Assembly (NCBI GenBank): GCA_965218055.1
Contig: CBDCKA010000001.1
Location: 806,001-870,000, forward strand
Reading direction: 5' to 3'
Source: CBDBKE01 sp965218055
Lineage (GTDB): Bacteria; Acidobacteriota; Terriglobia; JAJPHL01; JAPKYU01
Length of the DNA: 64,000 nucleotides
Position numbers and translations under genes: made by a program. Below the pieces are notes generated by a model, which was not told where the DNA came from, made no database searches, and was given only the letters and a program-made list of their open reading frames with translations. Positions 35,542-45,194 of this stretch are shown piece by piece. Each line of letters opens with the position of its first letter. Position 1 is the first letter of the stretch.

Positions 35542-36852
35542 CTAAGGTTTCTTCGTCGCGACGCTAGGCTGGACTGCGGCAAAGGCCTGGTCCAGGATGC
35601 TCACGGCTTCGTCCACATCGGTCTTCGAAATGTTCAGCGGCGGCGAAAAGCGCAGGACGTTGTTGTAGAGCCCGCCCCTGCCCACGATCAGGCCGCGCCG
35701 CCGCGCCTCTTCCATGAACTGGGCTACCTCTGCCGTCGCCGGCTCCTTCGTCTGGCGATCTTTCACCAACTCCAGGCCCAGCAGCAGGCCCATGCCGCGA
35801 ACGTCGCCGATCAACGGGTACTTGTCCTGCAATTCCCGCAGGTGCTGGCGGAAGTAGTCGCCGACCCGGTGCGCGTTCTCCATCAGCCGATCCTCTTCAA
35901 TTACCTCAATGGTAGCGCGTGCCGCCACACAGGAGACCGGGTTGCCGCCAAAGGTGGATATCTGCAAGCCCTGGAAGCTGCCAGCAATTTCGCGAGTCGT
36001 GATGGTGACACCCAGCGGCGCCCCGTTGGCAACGCCCTTGGCCGAGGTGAGGATGTCGGGCGTCACTTCCCAATGCTCGATGCCGAACCACTTCTTGCCG
36101 GTGCGTCCCCAGCCGGTCTGGACCTCGTCAGCGATAAACAGCCCGCCGTGCTGTTTCACGATATTGAAGACGATCTTGAAATACTCCGGCGGGGGCGTGA
36201 TGACCCCACCCAGGCCCTGGATGGGCTCGGCCAGAAAGGCCGCGATGCGCCCGGAGGTGGACGTCTGAATGACGGTCTCGATCTCGGTGGCGCAGGCCAC
36301 GTCGCACTCCGGGTAAGTGCGGCCCAGCGGGCAGCGGTAGCAATACGGGTTCGGAGCGTGAACGACCCCCAAGCCGCCCGGGAGCGAGCCGCGCCAGGTG
36401 TGCAGACCGGTCAACGACTGTGCCAGGGCCGAGCGCCCGCTGTAGCCGTGCTGCAGCGCCACCACCTCGTAAGCGCCTGTATACACACGCGCCAGCTGCA
36501 CCGCGGTCTCATTGGCCTCGGTGCCGCTATTGGTAAAGAAATTGCAGGTCAACTCGCCGGGGGTAATGTGAGCCAGCTTCTCAGCCAGGGCAACGATGGC
36601 TTCGCTGGGCAGCAGCGTGGAGGCGTGCTGCAGCCGCTCGTTCTGCGCGTTCACACGCTCGGTGACGCGCGGGTTGCAGTGGCCCACGCTGATGGTGACG
36701 ATACCTCCGAAAAAGTCCAGGTAGCGGTTCCCTTCGTTGTCCCACAGGTATTGCATGCTGCCGCGCTCGGCCCACAGCGGCTCGCGGTAATAATGCGCCA
36801 GAGAGGGGAACAGATGCGCTTGATGCTTGCGGTACAGTTCTTCCCGGTTCAT
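35542..36852 (-). CDS. class III aminotransferase, AGXT2-like
   Basis: 436 residues from ATG 36852 (MNREELYRKHQAHLFPSLAH). PLP contacts are NSGTEANE (about 108-115), Asp242 in IADEVQTGWGR and Lys272 in TSAKGVANGAPLGV. The YLDFFGGIVTISVGHC start and the Cys-containing segment YCYRCPLGRTYPECDVAC are typical of alanine-glyoxylate aminotransferase 2-like enzymes, which use glyoxylate or pyruvate as acceptor. A start at 37011 would overlap proS and is rejected. Confidence 0.87.
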   Translation of the reverse strand: MNREELYRKHQAHLFPSLAHYYREPLWAERGSMQYLWDNEGNRYLDFFGGIVTISVGHCNPRVTERVNAQNERLQHASTLLPSEAIVALAEKLAHITPGELTCNFFTNSGTEANETAVQLARVYTGAYEVVALQHGYSGRSALAQSLTGLHTWRGSLPGGLGVVHAPNPYCYRCPLGRTYPECDVACATEIETVIQTSTSGRIAAFLAEPIQGLGGVITPPPEYFKIVFNIVKQHGGLFIADEVQTGWGRTGKKWFGIEHWEVTPDILTSAKGVANGAPLGVTITTREIAGSFQGLQISTFGGNPVSCVAARATIEVIEEDRLMENAHRVGDYFRQHLRELQDKYPLIGDVRGMGLLLGLELVKDRQTKEPATAEVAQFMEEARRRGLIVGRGGLYNNVLRFSPPLNISKTDVDEAVSILDQAFAAVQPSVATKKP

Positions 36853-36982
36853 CGAAAACCTGGCCCCAAAATATACCACAGCGGGAACAGGCGGCCACGC
36901 CGCCCGACAGCGCTCCCCAAGGAGGTGAAAAAGCGGGCATGCTAGTATAAGAGGCTTATACGGACTCTGGAAGGGAGACTCC

Positions 36983-38704
36983 ATGCGCTGGAGCCAGCTT
37001 TTCATCCCCACGCTCCGGGAAACTCCTGCAGACGCAGAGATTGCCAGCCACCGGTTGCTGCTGCGCGCCGGCTACATCCGGCAACTGGGGGCTGGCATTT
37101 ACAGTTATCTCTACCTGGCGCAGCGCTCCCTAGCCAAGATCGCCCAGATCGTGAGAGAGGAGATGAACCGCATCGGCGCGCAAGAGTTCTACCTGCCGGC
37201 ATTGCACCCGGCCGACATCTGGCAGCAAACCGGGCGATGGGAAGAGATGGGCCCAACTATGTTCCGGCTGAAGGACCGCGGTGACCGCGACCTGTGCCTG
37301 GGGATGACCGAGGAAGAGGTGATGACCGACATCGCCCGAAGTGAGCTTCGCAGTTACAAGCAGTTGCCGCAAATCTGGTACCAGATCCAGGCGAAGTTCC
37401 GCGACGAGCCGCGGCCGCGCTCCGGCCTTCTGCGCACTCGCCAGTTCACGATGAAAGACTCCTACTCGTTTGATCTCGACGAGGCCGGGCTGGGGTTCAG
37501 CTACCAGAAGCACCACGACGCTTACCGTCGCGCCTTCGATCGCTGTGGACTCAAGTACAAGGTGGTGGAAGCGCACTCGGGACCGATGGGCGGCAGCCAG
37601 TCGCACGAGTTCATGTTGCTGTCCGATGCTGGGGAGGACCAGCTGGCCGAATGCGGCAGCTGTGGCTACGCGGCCAACCTGGAGAAGGCGGTGTCGCGTC
37701 TGCCTGCCATCTCGGACGCCGAGGGCCCGGCGGCCCCGGAACCGTTTGCTACGCCCGAGCAGAAGACCATCGCTGCGGTTAGCGCCTTTGATGGGAGGCC
37801 GGAAGCCGAGCACATCAAGTCGCTCGTCTTCATCAGCCGCGACGCCCCGGTGCTTGCCTTGCTGCGGGGCGACCACGAACTGAGCGAAACCAAGCTGGTC
37901 GGCGTGCTGGAGGATCCGCGCGTGCGTCCTGCGCATCCCGAGGAGGTGCACCATCACACTGGCGCCGGACCCGGATCGATTGGCCCGGTCGGCCTGACGG
38001 GGCTGCGCATTCTGGCCGATGCGGCGCTTGAGGGACGGCGCAACCTAGTGGCTGGCGCCAATCGCGACGGCTACCACCTACGTGGAGTCACCCCGGGTCG
38101 GGATTTTCGCGCGGAATTCCACGACCTGCGGGCGGTCCACTCGGGCGAGATGTGTGCCTCCTGCGGCGAGCCCCTCCGGGTCTCGCGCGCCATCGAGCTC
38201 GGGCACATCTTCAAGCTCGGCCGCAGGTATTCGGAAAGCATGGGGGCACGAGTGCTGGACGTTTCCGGGAGCGAGGTGGCGCTGGTCATGGGTTCTTACG
38301 GCATCGGCATCGAGCGCATTCTGGCGGCGGCCATCGAGCAGAATCACGATGCCGACGGTATGGCCCTGCCCGTCTCCATTGCTCCGTTTCATGTTGTAAT
38401 CACGCCGGTCAACGCTTCCGACCCGGCCCTGATGCGTATCGCAGAACAACTCTACAGGCAGTGCCTGGAAGAGAAGCTGGAGGCGGTGCTCGACGACCGT
38501 GATGAGCGCCCCGGCGTCAAGTTCAAGGACGCTGACCTGATCGGGGTCCCGTTCCGGGTCACGGTGGGAAGAAAGGCACCTGGGGGTCTGGTCGAGGTGC
38601 TGCCGCGCTCGACACGCATTAGTACCGATGTTAAAATCACCCAAGCGGCGGCATTCCTAAGCGACGCCTGCAGGAAACAGTGCCTAAGTTCTGAGGCTTG
38701 CTAG
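36983..38704 (+). CDS. proS: prolyl-tRNA synthetase
   Basis: 573 residues, the bacterial form with the editing insertion. Class II motifs: RQLGAGIYSYLYLAQRSLAK, MTEEEVMTDIAR, RDEPRPRSGLLRTRQFTMKD (motif 2) and ALVMGSYGIGIERILAAAIE (motif 3). The insertion (about 230-390) covers the Ala-tRNAPro editing region, and the anticodon-binding domain follows. AGGGAG precedes the ATG. Divergent from the aminotransferase gene. Confidence 0.96.
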   Translation: MRWSQLFIPTLRETPADAEIASHRLLLRAGYIRQLGAGIYSYLYLAQRSLAKIAQIVREEMNRIGAQEFYLPALHPADIWQQTGRWEEMGPTMFRLKDRGDRDLCLGMTEEEVMTDIARSELRSYKQLPQIWYQIQAKFRDEPRPRSGLLRTRQFTMKDSYSFDLDEAGLGFSYQKHHDAYRRAFDRCGLKYKVVEAHSGPMGGSQSHEFMLLSDAGEDQLAECGSCGYAANLEKAVSRLPAISDAEGPAAPEPFATPEQKTIAAVSAFDGRPEAEHIKSLVFISRDAPVLALLRGDHELSETKLVGVLEDPRVRPAHPEEVHHHTGAGPGSIGPVGLTGLRILADAALEGRRNLVAGANRDGYHLRGVTPGRDFRAEFHDLRAVHSGEMCASCGEPLRVSRAIELGHIFKLGRRYSESMGARVLDVSGSEVALVMGSYGIGIERILAAAIEQNHDADGMALPVSIAPFHVVITPVNASDPALMRIAEQLYRQCLEEKLEAVLDDRDERPGVKFKDADLIGVPFRVTVGRKAPGGLVEVLPRSTRISTDVKITQAAAFLSDACRKQCLSSEAC

Positions 38705-38736
38705 GAAGCCGTCCAAAGCAAACGCGGGGTTAACTT

Positions 38737-39108
38737 ATGAGCAAGCAATCTGGAATGGCCAGCTTCAAGGCCGTGGTCGCGGTAGGGCTGTTTGTGGTCC
38801 TCGTCTACTTGGGAATCAAGCTGGTTCCTCCCTGGGTGAACAATTACCAGCTCCAGGACTACCTCACCACGCTAGTCCGCAAGGCCACCTACGCTCAGGG
38901 TATAACTGAAGAAGGTATTCGCAGAGATGTCCTCACCAAGACTAAGGAGCTTCGCATGCCGGTGAAGGGCCAGCAGATTAAGGTGGTCAAGAGCACCTAT
39001 GGGGTGAACATTGACGTGAAGTACAACGTGGTGGTGAAGACGCCTGCCTACACCTTCAACCTCAAGTTCAACCCGACGGCCGGGAACAAGATGATCGCCG
39101 CAAGATGA
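38737..39108 (+). CDS. small single-pass membrane protein (DUF4845-like)
   Basis: 123 residues. One N-terminal helix (FKAVVAVGLFVVLVYLGIKL) is followed by a soluble domain: PPWVNNYQLQDYLTTLVRKA, GITEEGIRRDVLTKTKELRM and VNIDVKYNVVVKTPAYTFNL. The layout resembles DUF4845 proteins, whose function is unknown. It lies between proS and the penicillin-binding protein gene. Confidence 0.72.
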   Translation: MSKQSGMASFKAVVAVGLFVVLVYLGIKLVPPWVNNYQLQDYLTTLVRKATYAQGITEEGIRRDVLTKTKELRMPVKGQQIKVVKSTYGVNIDVKYNVVVKTPAYTFNLKFNPTAGNKMIAAR

Positions 39109-39194
39109 CGACCGAGCGCCCGGTTCGGCTAAAATAGAAAGAGAGCCGGCGAGGGCGCCCCAACCGGATCCGGCGCCTCGGTTGCTGGCCGGGA

Positions 39195-41768
39195 GTGCGT
39201 TTGCGAGTCCACTTTAAGAAAACCCGCCTGGCCCGGATCCTGCTGCACCCGTTCACCAAGGTATTGCTGGCGCTCGCCGTGCTGTTGGCCGTGAGCGGGG
39301 CCTCCGTTTTCGGCTACTACTATGTGCGGTTTGCCAAGCTGATTGACCGGCGGCTGAGCGGCGACGTGTTTGCCCGCACCTCGAAGCTCTATGCCGCCCC
39401 CGAGCAGCTCTTTGTGGGACAGGAAGTCCAGCTCCCCGAGCTGATCGACAAGCTACGCCGCGCCGGTTACTCCGAGGATGAAGCCAACCCTTTGGGCTGG
39501 TACCGGCAGGTGCCGGGCGGCGTGGAGATCTATCCCAGCGCGAACTCCTACTTCCGCGACGAGCCGGCCCGGATCCGCGTGGCCGGCGACAAGCTCGAGG
39601 CGGTCCTCTACCTGAAGGGAAACATTGACCAGCAATTCTACGAACTGGAGCCCGAACTCATCACCAACCTGTTCGACCGCTCCCGGTCAAAGCGCCGGCT
39701 GGTACGGTTTGACGATTTGCCACCCCACCTGGTGAACGCGATCCTGGCCGCCGAAGATAAAAGTTTCTTCCAGCACCCGGGGATTGATTTTCTGCGCGTC
39801 CTGAAGGTCGCCTACGAAGACATCCGTACCCGGACGCTGGCGCAAGGCGCCAGCACGCTGACCATGCAACTGGCCCGCAGCTTCTTCCTGACGCCTGCCC
39901 GCACCTTCAAGCGGAAGCTGGCGGAGGTCATGATCGCGCTGCAGCTCGAACGGCGGCTCACCAAGCAGCAGATCTTCGAGTTCTACTGCAACCAGATCTA
40001 CCTGGGCCAGCGAGGCAGCTTCAGCCTGAACGGGGTGGGGGAAGCTACCCTGGCTTACTTCGGCAAAGACGTGCGCCAGCTCACTTTGCCCGAAGCGGCC
40101 TTCCTGGCGGGCATTGTTCGTGGGCCCAACCTGTATTCTCCCTATCGCTACGCGGAGCGGGCCACAGAACGGAGGAACCGCGTCCTGGACGCCATGGTGC
40201 GCACCGGCGCCATCAGCCCCGAGCAGCGCGACGCGGCAGTGCAAGCGCCGCTAGGAGTCCTGCCCCCTTACGTGGAAACCGGCAACGCGCCCTATTTTGT
40301 GGACCTGGTGCGCGAACAGTTGCTGGCCCGCTACCCCGAAAAAGAGCTGGTCACCCGCGGCTACCGCGTCTACACCACGCTGGACATGAATCTGCAGCGC
40401 GCCGCCGGCGAGGCGGTCCGCAAGGGCATGCAACTGGTGGACGAGCAACTCGCCAAACGGAAAAGGAAGCAGCCCTGGCCGCGGGCCCAGGCGGCCCTGG
40501 TGGCCATAGACCCGCACACTGGCGACGTCAAGGCGCTGGTGGGCGGGCGCTTCTACGGGACCAGCCAGCTCAACCGGGCGGTGGCGCAAAGGCAGCCCGG
40601 CTCGGTTTTCAAACCATTCGTGTACGCTAGCGCCTTCAGCTCCGCCCTGGACGGCTTCGAGCCGGCCATCACGCCGGCCACGGTGGTCGACGACACTCCG
40701 ACGACCTTTCTCTACGAGGGTGGCGTCTATGAACCGAGCAATTATCAGCAGAAATTCCACGGCGAGGTCACAGCCCGCAAGGCGCTGGCGCTGTCGCTCA
40801 ATGTGTCCACGGTGAAGATTGGAGAAATGGTCGGGTTCGACCGGGTCGCCCAACTCGCGCGCCAGGCTGGCCTGAAGACTCCTCGGGGCACACCCTCGGT
40901 AGCGCTGGGATCCTATGAGGTGTCCCCCCTGGATATAGCTCAGGCCTACACCATCTTCGCCAACCGGGGCGTGCGCGTGAATCCGATGCTGGTGCGGCTG
41001 GTCAAAAGCGGCAACGGCGAAGTCATTGAACGGCGGCAGACTTCCCAGCAAAAGGTGCTGGATCCGCGGATCGCCTACCTGATGACCCAACTGCTGCAGG
41101 GCGTCATCCAATCAGGAACCGGGGCCGGGGTAAGGTCCCGAGGGTTCCGGGCTCCGGCTGCCGGCAAAACCGGCACCTCCCACGACGGATGGTTCGCCGG
41201 CTACACCTCCAACCTGCTGTGCATTGTCTGGGTCGGTTTTGACAACAATCAGGAACTGCCGCTGAGCGGCGCGCGGTCGGCCCTGCCCATCTGGACCGCA
41301 TTCATGAAAGGCGCCGCTTCCCTGCCCCAGTACCAGGAGATGACACCCTTCCGCGAGCCGCCGGGCTTGACCTGGCGCGAAGTGGATCCTCTCTCCGGTG
41401 AGCTGGCCACGGCCTACTGCCCCCAGAGCCGTCCAGAGGTTTTCCTGGAAAATACTGAACCTACCGAAGTTTGCTCGCTACACACGCTCCAGCGGGTGTC
41501 GCGTCCCGGCTTCCTATCCAACCCCTTCGGGATCGGCGCACGTCCCCTCGGTCGCCCGCCAGCCGTTGCCCCTCCTGCGGGGGATGCCCCCCCAGCTGCC
41601 TCCGACTCTCCGGACAACGGCGCTCCCGCCGATCAGACCTCCCCGGCAGCGCATGCGGCCGACCCTAAGGAGAAGAAACGCGGTTTCTTCGGCACGGTTT
41701 TCGGGGTTTTTAAAGGCAGCGACAAGGATAGTCCGGAGAAAAAACAGGCCAGCCCTCAAGGCCAATAG
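39195..41768 (+). CDS. mrcB: class A penicillin-binding protein (PBP1b-like)
   Basis: 857 residues. A bifunctional peptidoglycan glycosyltransferase/transpeptidase anchored by a helix at about 22-46. A UB2H-like region precedes the GT51 domain with catalytic Glu187 in AAEDKSFFQHPGID and QGASTLTMQLARSFF. The transpeptidase has S470xxK473 in QPGSVFKPF, SLN at 534-536 and KTGTS at 658-662. The last roughly 90 residues are a Pro/Ala-rich then Lys-rich tail. The start is a GTG at 39195; a TTG six bases later, better spaced from GGGAG, is possible. Confidence 0.94.
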   Translation: MRLRVHFKKTRLARILLHPFTKVLLALAVLLAVSGASVFGYYYVRFAKLIDRRLSGDVFARTSKLYAAPEQLFVGQEVQLPELIDKLRRAGYSEDEANPLGWYRQVPGGVEIYPSANSYFRDEPARIRVAGDKLEAVLYLKGNIDQQFYELEPELITNLFDRSRSKRRLVRFDDLPPHLVNAILAAEDKSFFQHPGIDFLRVLKVAYEDIRTRTLAQGASTLTMQLARSFFLTPARTFKRKLAEVMIALQLERRLTKQQIFEFYCNQIYLGQRGSFSLNGVGEATLAYFGKDVRQLTLPEAAFLAGIVRGPNLYSPYRYAERATERRNRVLDAMVRTGAISPEQRDAAVQAPLGVLPPYVETGNAPYFVDLVREQLLARYPEKELVTRGYRVYTTLDMNLQRAAGEAVRKGMQLVDEQLAKRKRKQPWPRAQAALVAIDPHTGDVKALVGGRFYGTSQLNRAVAQRQPGSVFKPFVYASAFSSALDGFEPAITPATVVDDTPTTFLYEGGVYEPSNYQQKFHGEVTARKALALSLNVSTVKIGEMVGFDRVAQLARQAGLKTPRGTPSVALGSYEVSPLDIAQAYTIFANRGVRVNPMLVRLVKSGNGEVIERRQTSQQKVLDPRIAYLMTQLLQGVIQSGTGAGVRSRGFRAPAAGKTGTSHDGWFAGYTSNLLCIVWVGFDNNQELPLSGARSALPIWTAFMKGAASLPQYQEMTPFREPPGLTWREVDPLSGELATAYCPQSRPEVFLENTEPTEVCSLHTLQRVSRPGFLSNPFGIGARPLGRPPAVAPPAGDAPPAASDSPDNGAPADQTSPAAHAADPKEKKRGFFGTVFGVFKGSDKDSPEKKQASPQGQ

Positions 41769-42089
41769 AAGAGTTGGCGCTTCTGCGGAGTTGATGGCCA
41801 ACCCGCCCGCTGCCTTGCCCCACTCGAAACCCCAATAGGAACCACCGGTCGGTAGTGGGTCAGTTTCCGATAAGGGCGTTACATATCCAGTGGGCGGCGT
41901 GGCAGCATAGGTAAACACTAACCGACTAGTGGGGACCTATCTGCCGAATCCGAGCCAAATTCTTCCGTTTTAGAAACTTGCACTGCCAGTGAGCCCCCGA
42001 CTAGCTTCTTCTCAGGCATTCTCAACAGACCCGCCTCGCGTTGACTTGCCTGCGGGTGGGGCGTAGGATGGGTGGCAAGAGGGAGCCTT
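41769..42089. other. intergenic region without recognised features
   Basis: 321 bp between the PBP gene and the ankyrin gene. I see no convincing gene, hairpin or repeat. The GC content drops compared with the flanks, and the ribosome site for the ankyrin gene (gaGGGAGcctt) lies at the right end. Confidence 0.5.
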
Positions 42090-42965
42090 ATGCGACTCAC
42101 GCGCGAAGCAATCCTGATAATCCTTTTGTTAACCCCGGTTGTAGTCAGGGCTGGGGACATCAACAAAGACCTGTTTGAAGCGGCAAGGAAAGGGAACACC
42201 GACACCGTGCAGGCGTTGCTCGCCGGAGGAGCGGACGTCAATGCCAAAAGCAACTCCAGAGGCGCGGGGAGCCGGGCCTTGAGGTACGCGGCAAGCGGAG
42301 GCCACGCCGACGCCGTGAAGGCCTTGCTCGATGCGGGCGCAGACGTCAATGTCAAAAGCAGGGGCGGATGGACGGCCTTGATGCGCGCGGCAGACAAAGG
42401 CCACGCCGACGCCGTGCAAGCCTTGCTCGACGGCGGCGCAGACGTCAATGCCAAAAACGAGTCTTTAGAGACGGCCTTGATGCGCGCGGCAGGCGGAGGC
42501 GTCACGATGCGCCTGCGCCCGTTCACCGCAGGCCACACCCACGTCGTGCAGGCCTTGCTCGACGCGGGCGCCGGCGTGAATGCCATAAGCAGGGGCAAAG
42601 TGACGGCCTTAAGCTACGCGGCAGGCATAGGCCACACCGACGCCGTGAAGGCCTTGCTCGACGCGGGCGCAGACGTCAATGCCGGGCACTCTACTGGGAC
42701 GACGGCCTTGATGGACGCGGCACACGAAGGCCGCACCGACGCCGTGCAGGCCTTGCTCGACGGCGGCGCAGACGTCAACGCCGGGCCATTTACGGCCTTG
42801 ATGCGCGCGGCAGCCATAGGCCACGCCCCCACCGTGCAGGCCTTGCTCGACGCGGGCGCAGACGTCAATGCCAAAGGCAAGTTGGGGACGGCCTTGCGGG
42901 TGGCGCAGAAGTATGGGCGAACCGAAGTGGTTGAAATCCTCAGGAAGGCCGGAGCTAGGAAATAG
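42090..42965 (+). CDS. exported ankyrin-repeat protein
   Basis: 291 residues from ATG 42090, preceded by GAGGGAG. A signal peptide (LTREAILIILLLTPVVVRAG) is followed by about eight ankyrin repeats of the form TALMRAA-GHADAVQALLDGGADVNA. The fourth repeat has an insertion (GGGVTMRLRPFTAGHTHVVQ) and the sixth is short by about four residues. Repeats are highly similar at the DNA level (recurring gaaggccttgctcgacgcgg), pointing to recent internal duplication or gene conversion. Ankyrins bind proteins; the partner is unknown. Confidence 0.88.
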   Translation: MRLTREAILIILLLTPVVVRAGDINKDLFEAARKGNTDTVQALLAGGADVNAKSNSRGAGSRALRYAASGGHADAVKALLDAGADVNVKSRGGWTALMRAADKGHADAVQALLDGGADVNAKNESLETALMRAAGGGVTMRLRPFTAGHTHVVQALLDAGAGVNAISRGKVTALSYAAGIGHTDAVKALLDAGADVNAGHSTGTTALMDAAHEGRTDAVQALLDGGADVNAGPFTALMRAAAIGHAPTVQALLDAGADVNAKGKLGTALRVAQKYGRTEVVEILRKAGARK

Positions 42966-43521
42966 GAAGGGATTTCTTAGTATCCGTTTCTTATTCTGCC
43001 AAACCTAACCTAGCTATAATTCCCACCCCTCCAATGCTTCGGGCGCATGGCACCTTCTGCCGGGAGCTACAGGTGCGGAGCAAGACCGAGCCGCTCTTGA
43101 CGGCTCCTACACTCCAGTGGCTTTGCTTGGCTCGCGTTTGGCAAACATCGTACCAAGGAAGGCTCCTGTGAGGATAAGCGCAAAGGATCAGCGGCGATGA
43201 TCTGCGGCAGGCTTCAGTGAGAGAACACGGACAAAACACGAACGCAGACACTCAACGCCCCCGAGTTTTCGCTTCACACAGGAAAGACTCAAGCCAAGCA
43301 GAATAGCCATCAAACAGAACAGCACAGCGTGCACAATGAGGCTCTTGGTCATGACTTAGACTCGGGCTGATTTGGCAAGATTATCTGCCTGCCAAGAAAA
43401 CCAGGTCTCCGCGAGAGTGGCAGCCTGCATAGGATCAGGGAATGACCACGTGCGCGGTAGCACTCGTGCTTGTAGCACGCCCGCTGATGATCTGGCTGGT
43501 CACGCTTCGGCTGGGACTGCA
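42966..43521. other. low-coding intergenic region with one weak small ORF
   Basis: 556 bp between the convergent ankyrin and kinase genes. The only frame of slight interest is 43352-43188 on the minus strand (54 codons) with a hydrophobic start (IVHAVLFCLMAILLGLSLSC), but no ribosome site. A cluster of small inverted words (gtagcactcgtgcttgtagcac) lies near 43458. The base composition is less GC-rich than the neighbours, consistent with decayed or acquired sequence. Confidence 0.4.
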
Positions 43522-44538
43522 TCAAGCCTTCAGTACCACCAAGTAGTAGGCGGCAGCGGCCAGCATTGCGGCAACGAGAGGCGCGAGAAGCATGTACCCC
43601 CCAATCTTCCATAATATGGGAAAAAGAATCACGCCAGCTAGGAGAACAAGGACAGGGATTACCGCCTTAGAGAAATTCACGCGCAAAGGTGGCCTCGAGG
43701 CAGATGGAACAGCCGTTCGTCTTGAGTCTGGGTCCAGCTTCAGACCAATGAGGTACCTGCACAAGGCGTCCGCATTCGGGTAGCGGAGTTTGCTGTCCTT
43801 CTGCAGCGCCTTGGAGATTATGCGTTCGATGCCGGGGGGCAAATCAGGATCTACCTTGGCATGCGGTGTCGGGTCACGATGAAGGATGGCATCGGCGACT
43901 TCCGCCCTTGAATTACCGCTGAACGCCTGGCAGCCTGTGGCCATCTCGTAAAGGATGGCGCCGAGAGAGAAAATGTCACTATGGGCACCGACTTTTTCGC
44001 CCCGCACCTGCTCAGGGGCCTGATAGGCCACGGACCCCGGTGCTGCAGCGGAACTGAGTTTCTGAGCTTTTGCCAGATTCGCCAGTCCGAAGTCAAAAAT
44101 CTTAGCTTGCCCGTGCTTGGTAACAAAGATGTTGGCTGGCTTGAGGTCTCCGTGAACGATCTCTTCCAAGTGCGCTAGGTTAAGCGCGTCGGCAATCTGA
44201 TTCGCTAGCTTCAGGAAGGTATCAGAGGGCAGGGGCCGACCGCCAATATGCTGTTTGAGCGTCTGGCCCTCCAGCAGCTCCATGGCAATGAAGTGCTGGC
44301 CTTCGTACTCCCCGATTTCGTAGATGGTGCAGATGTTGGGGTGATTCAGGATTGAAGCGGCGCGGGCCTCGCGCCGGAAGCGCTCGACAGCTTGCCGGTC
44401 GCGGGAGAGTTCTTCGGAAAGCAACTTGAGGGCGACGAAGCGGCCCAGGTGGGTGTCTTCGGACTTGTAAACGACGCCCATGTCGCCTGCTCCGAGCTTC
44501 TCGACGATACGGTAGTGTCCGAGCGTCTGGCCAATCAT
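43522..44538 (-). CDS. Hanks-type Ser/Thr protein kinase, non-RD, membrane-anchored
   Basis: 338 residues. The kinase domain spans about 9-270: Gly-loop LGAGDMGVVYK, Lys38 in VALKLL, DFG at 149-151 (AKIFDFGLA) and the APE-like AYQAPEQVRGEK. The catalytic loop reads VHGDLKPANIF: the usual HRD Arg is Gly130, making it a non-RD kinase, while Asp131 is kept. Two hydrophobic helices at about 292-335 anchor it, with almost no sensor domain beyond them. Substrate unknown. Confidence 0.88.
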   Translation of the reverse strand: MIGQTLGHYRIVEKLGAGDMGVVYKSEDTHLGRFVALKLLSEELSRDRQAVERFRREARAASILNHPNICTIYEIGEYEGQHFIAMELLEGQTLKQHIGGRPLPSDTFLKLANQIADALNLAHLEEIVHGDLKPANIFVTKHGQAKIFDFGLANLAKAQKLSSAAAPGSVAYQAPEQVRGEKVGAHSDIFSLGAILYEMATGCQAFSGNSRAEVADAILHRDPTPHAKVDPDLPPGIERIISKALQKDSKLRYPNADALCRYLIGLKLDPDSRRTAVPSASRPPLRVNFSKAVIPVLVLLAGVILFPILWKIGGYMLLAPLVAAMLAAAAYYLVVLKA

Positions 44539-45194
44539 GGGAAGTGGACTCTCTGTGCGGCCATGCTACGTCCTGCCTACGGGCAAGTCAACATGGTGAC
44601 CTCGTCACTGCCGGCTGGCGCGCGGCCGGCACACCCAGATTCGGGTGACATACGCGAGCTTGGCGATCCGTGCCTGACTGCGCCCGACTGCGAACGTCTC
44701 TGGGGAGAAGGCAACGGGCGGAGGGAACCCTTCTCGTGGTGCTACATTTGTGCTATATAATGTTCTAAAGCAGGAAGTGTGCTGCGTGTCGCATTGGGTT
44801 GTGCCCATGGCCACAAAGTGCCGGAGTTGCGCTGGATTGGCGGTTCAAACATTTCTCACCCAGTTGTCATGGGCCGAAGACCGCATGGGAGTAAGGCGGC
44901 GGGCCGGTAGTCGCCAGGTCGTTGGCCCAATCCCGCCGGTGTTGGGACATTGCGGCGGGCTGTGGGAAACCTGTGCAAAGAATTGGTGGATTCCTTATAA
45001 CCATATGTTTATAAACACGTTACGTGGCTGGCCGTGCAGTGAAAAACTAGCGCCTGCTGCAGCACGGAGAGGCAAATTGGATCGTATTGTAGCGCAAGCG
45101 CTAACTTGCACCACCTTGCAGCAGCCGGAAAAACTTGCGGGCGACTGGAACCGCACTGTAACAATCGCTGCCTCCGCTTCCCGTTAAGCTCACG
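44539..45194. other. long intergenic region upstream of dnaB
   Basis: 656 bp between divergent kinase and dnaB genes. A TATAAT (44756-44761) could serve a rightward transcript. An AT-rich island at 44995-45014 (ttataaccatatgtttataa) and an inverted repeat tagcgc-aa-gcgcta (45090-45103) stand out and may be regulatory. An open frame across 44750-45187 has atypical composition and no family likeness, so I do not call it. Confidence 0.4.

Noticed and set aside
42090..42965. CRISPR-like periodic repeats
   Set aside because: The periodicity is the codon-level ankyrin repeat of a continuous protein; there are no spacers.
42991..43251. 86-codon minus-strand frame between the ankyrin and kinase genes
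   Set aside because: No ribosome site, unusual composition and no family likeness.
44991..45014. Possible replication origin near dnaB
   Set aside because: AT-rich palindrome only; no cluster of DnaA boxes and no dnaA or dnaN nearby.
44750..45187. 145-codon open frame upstream of dnaB
   Set aside because: Composition, Trp/Cys content and lack of any motif or ribosome site argue against coding.
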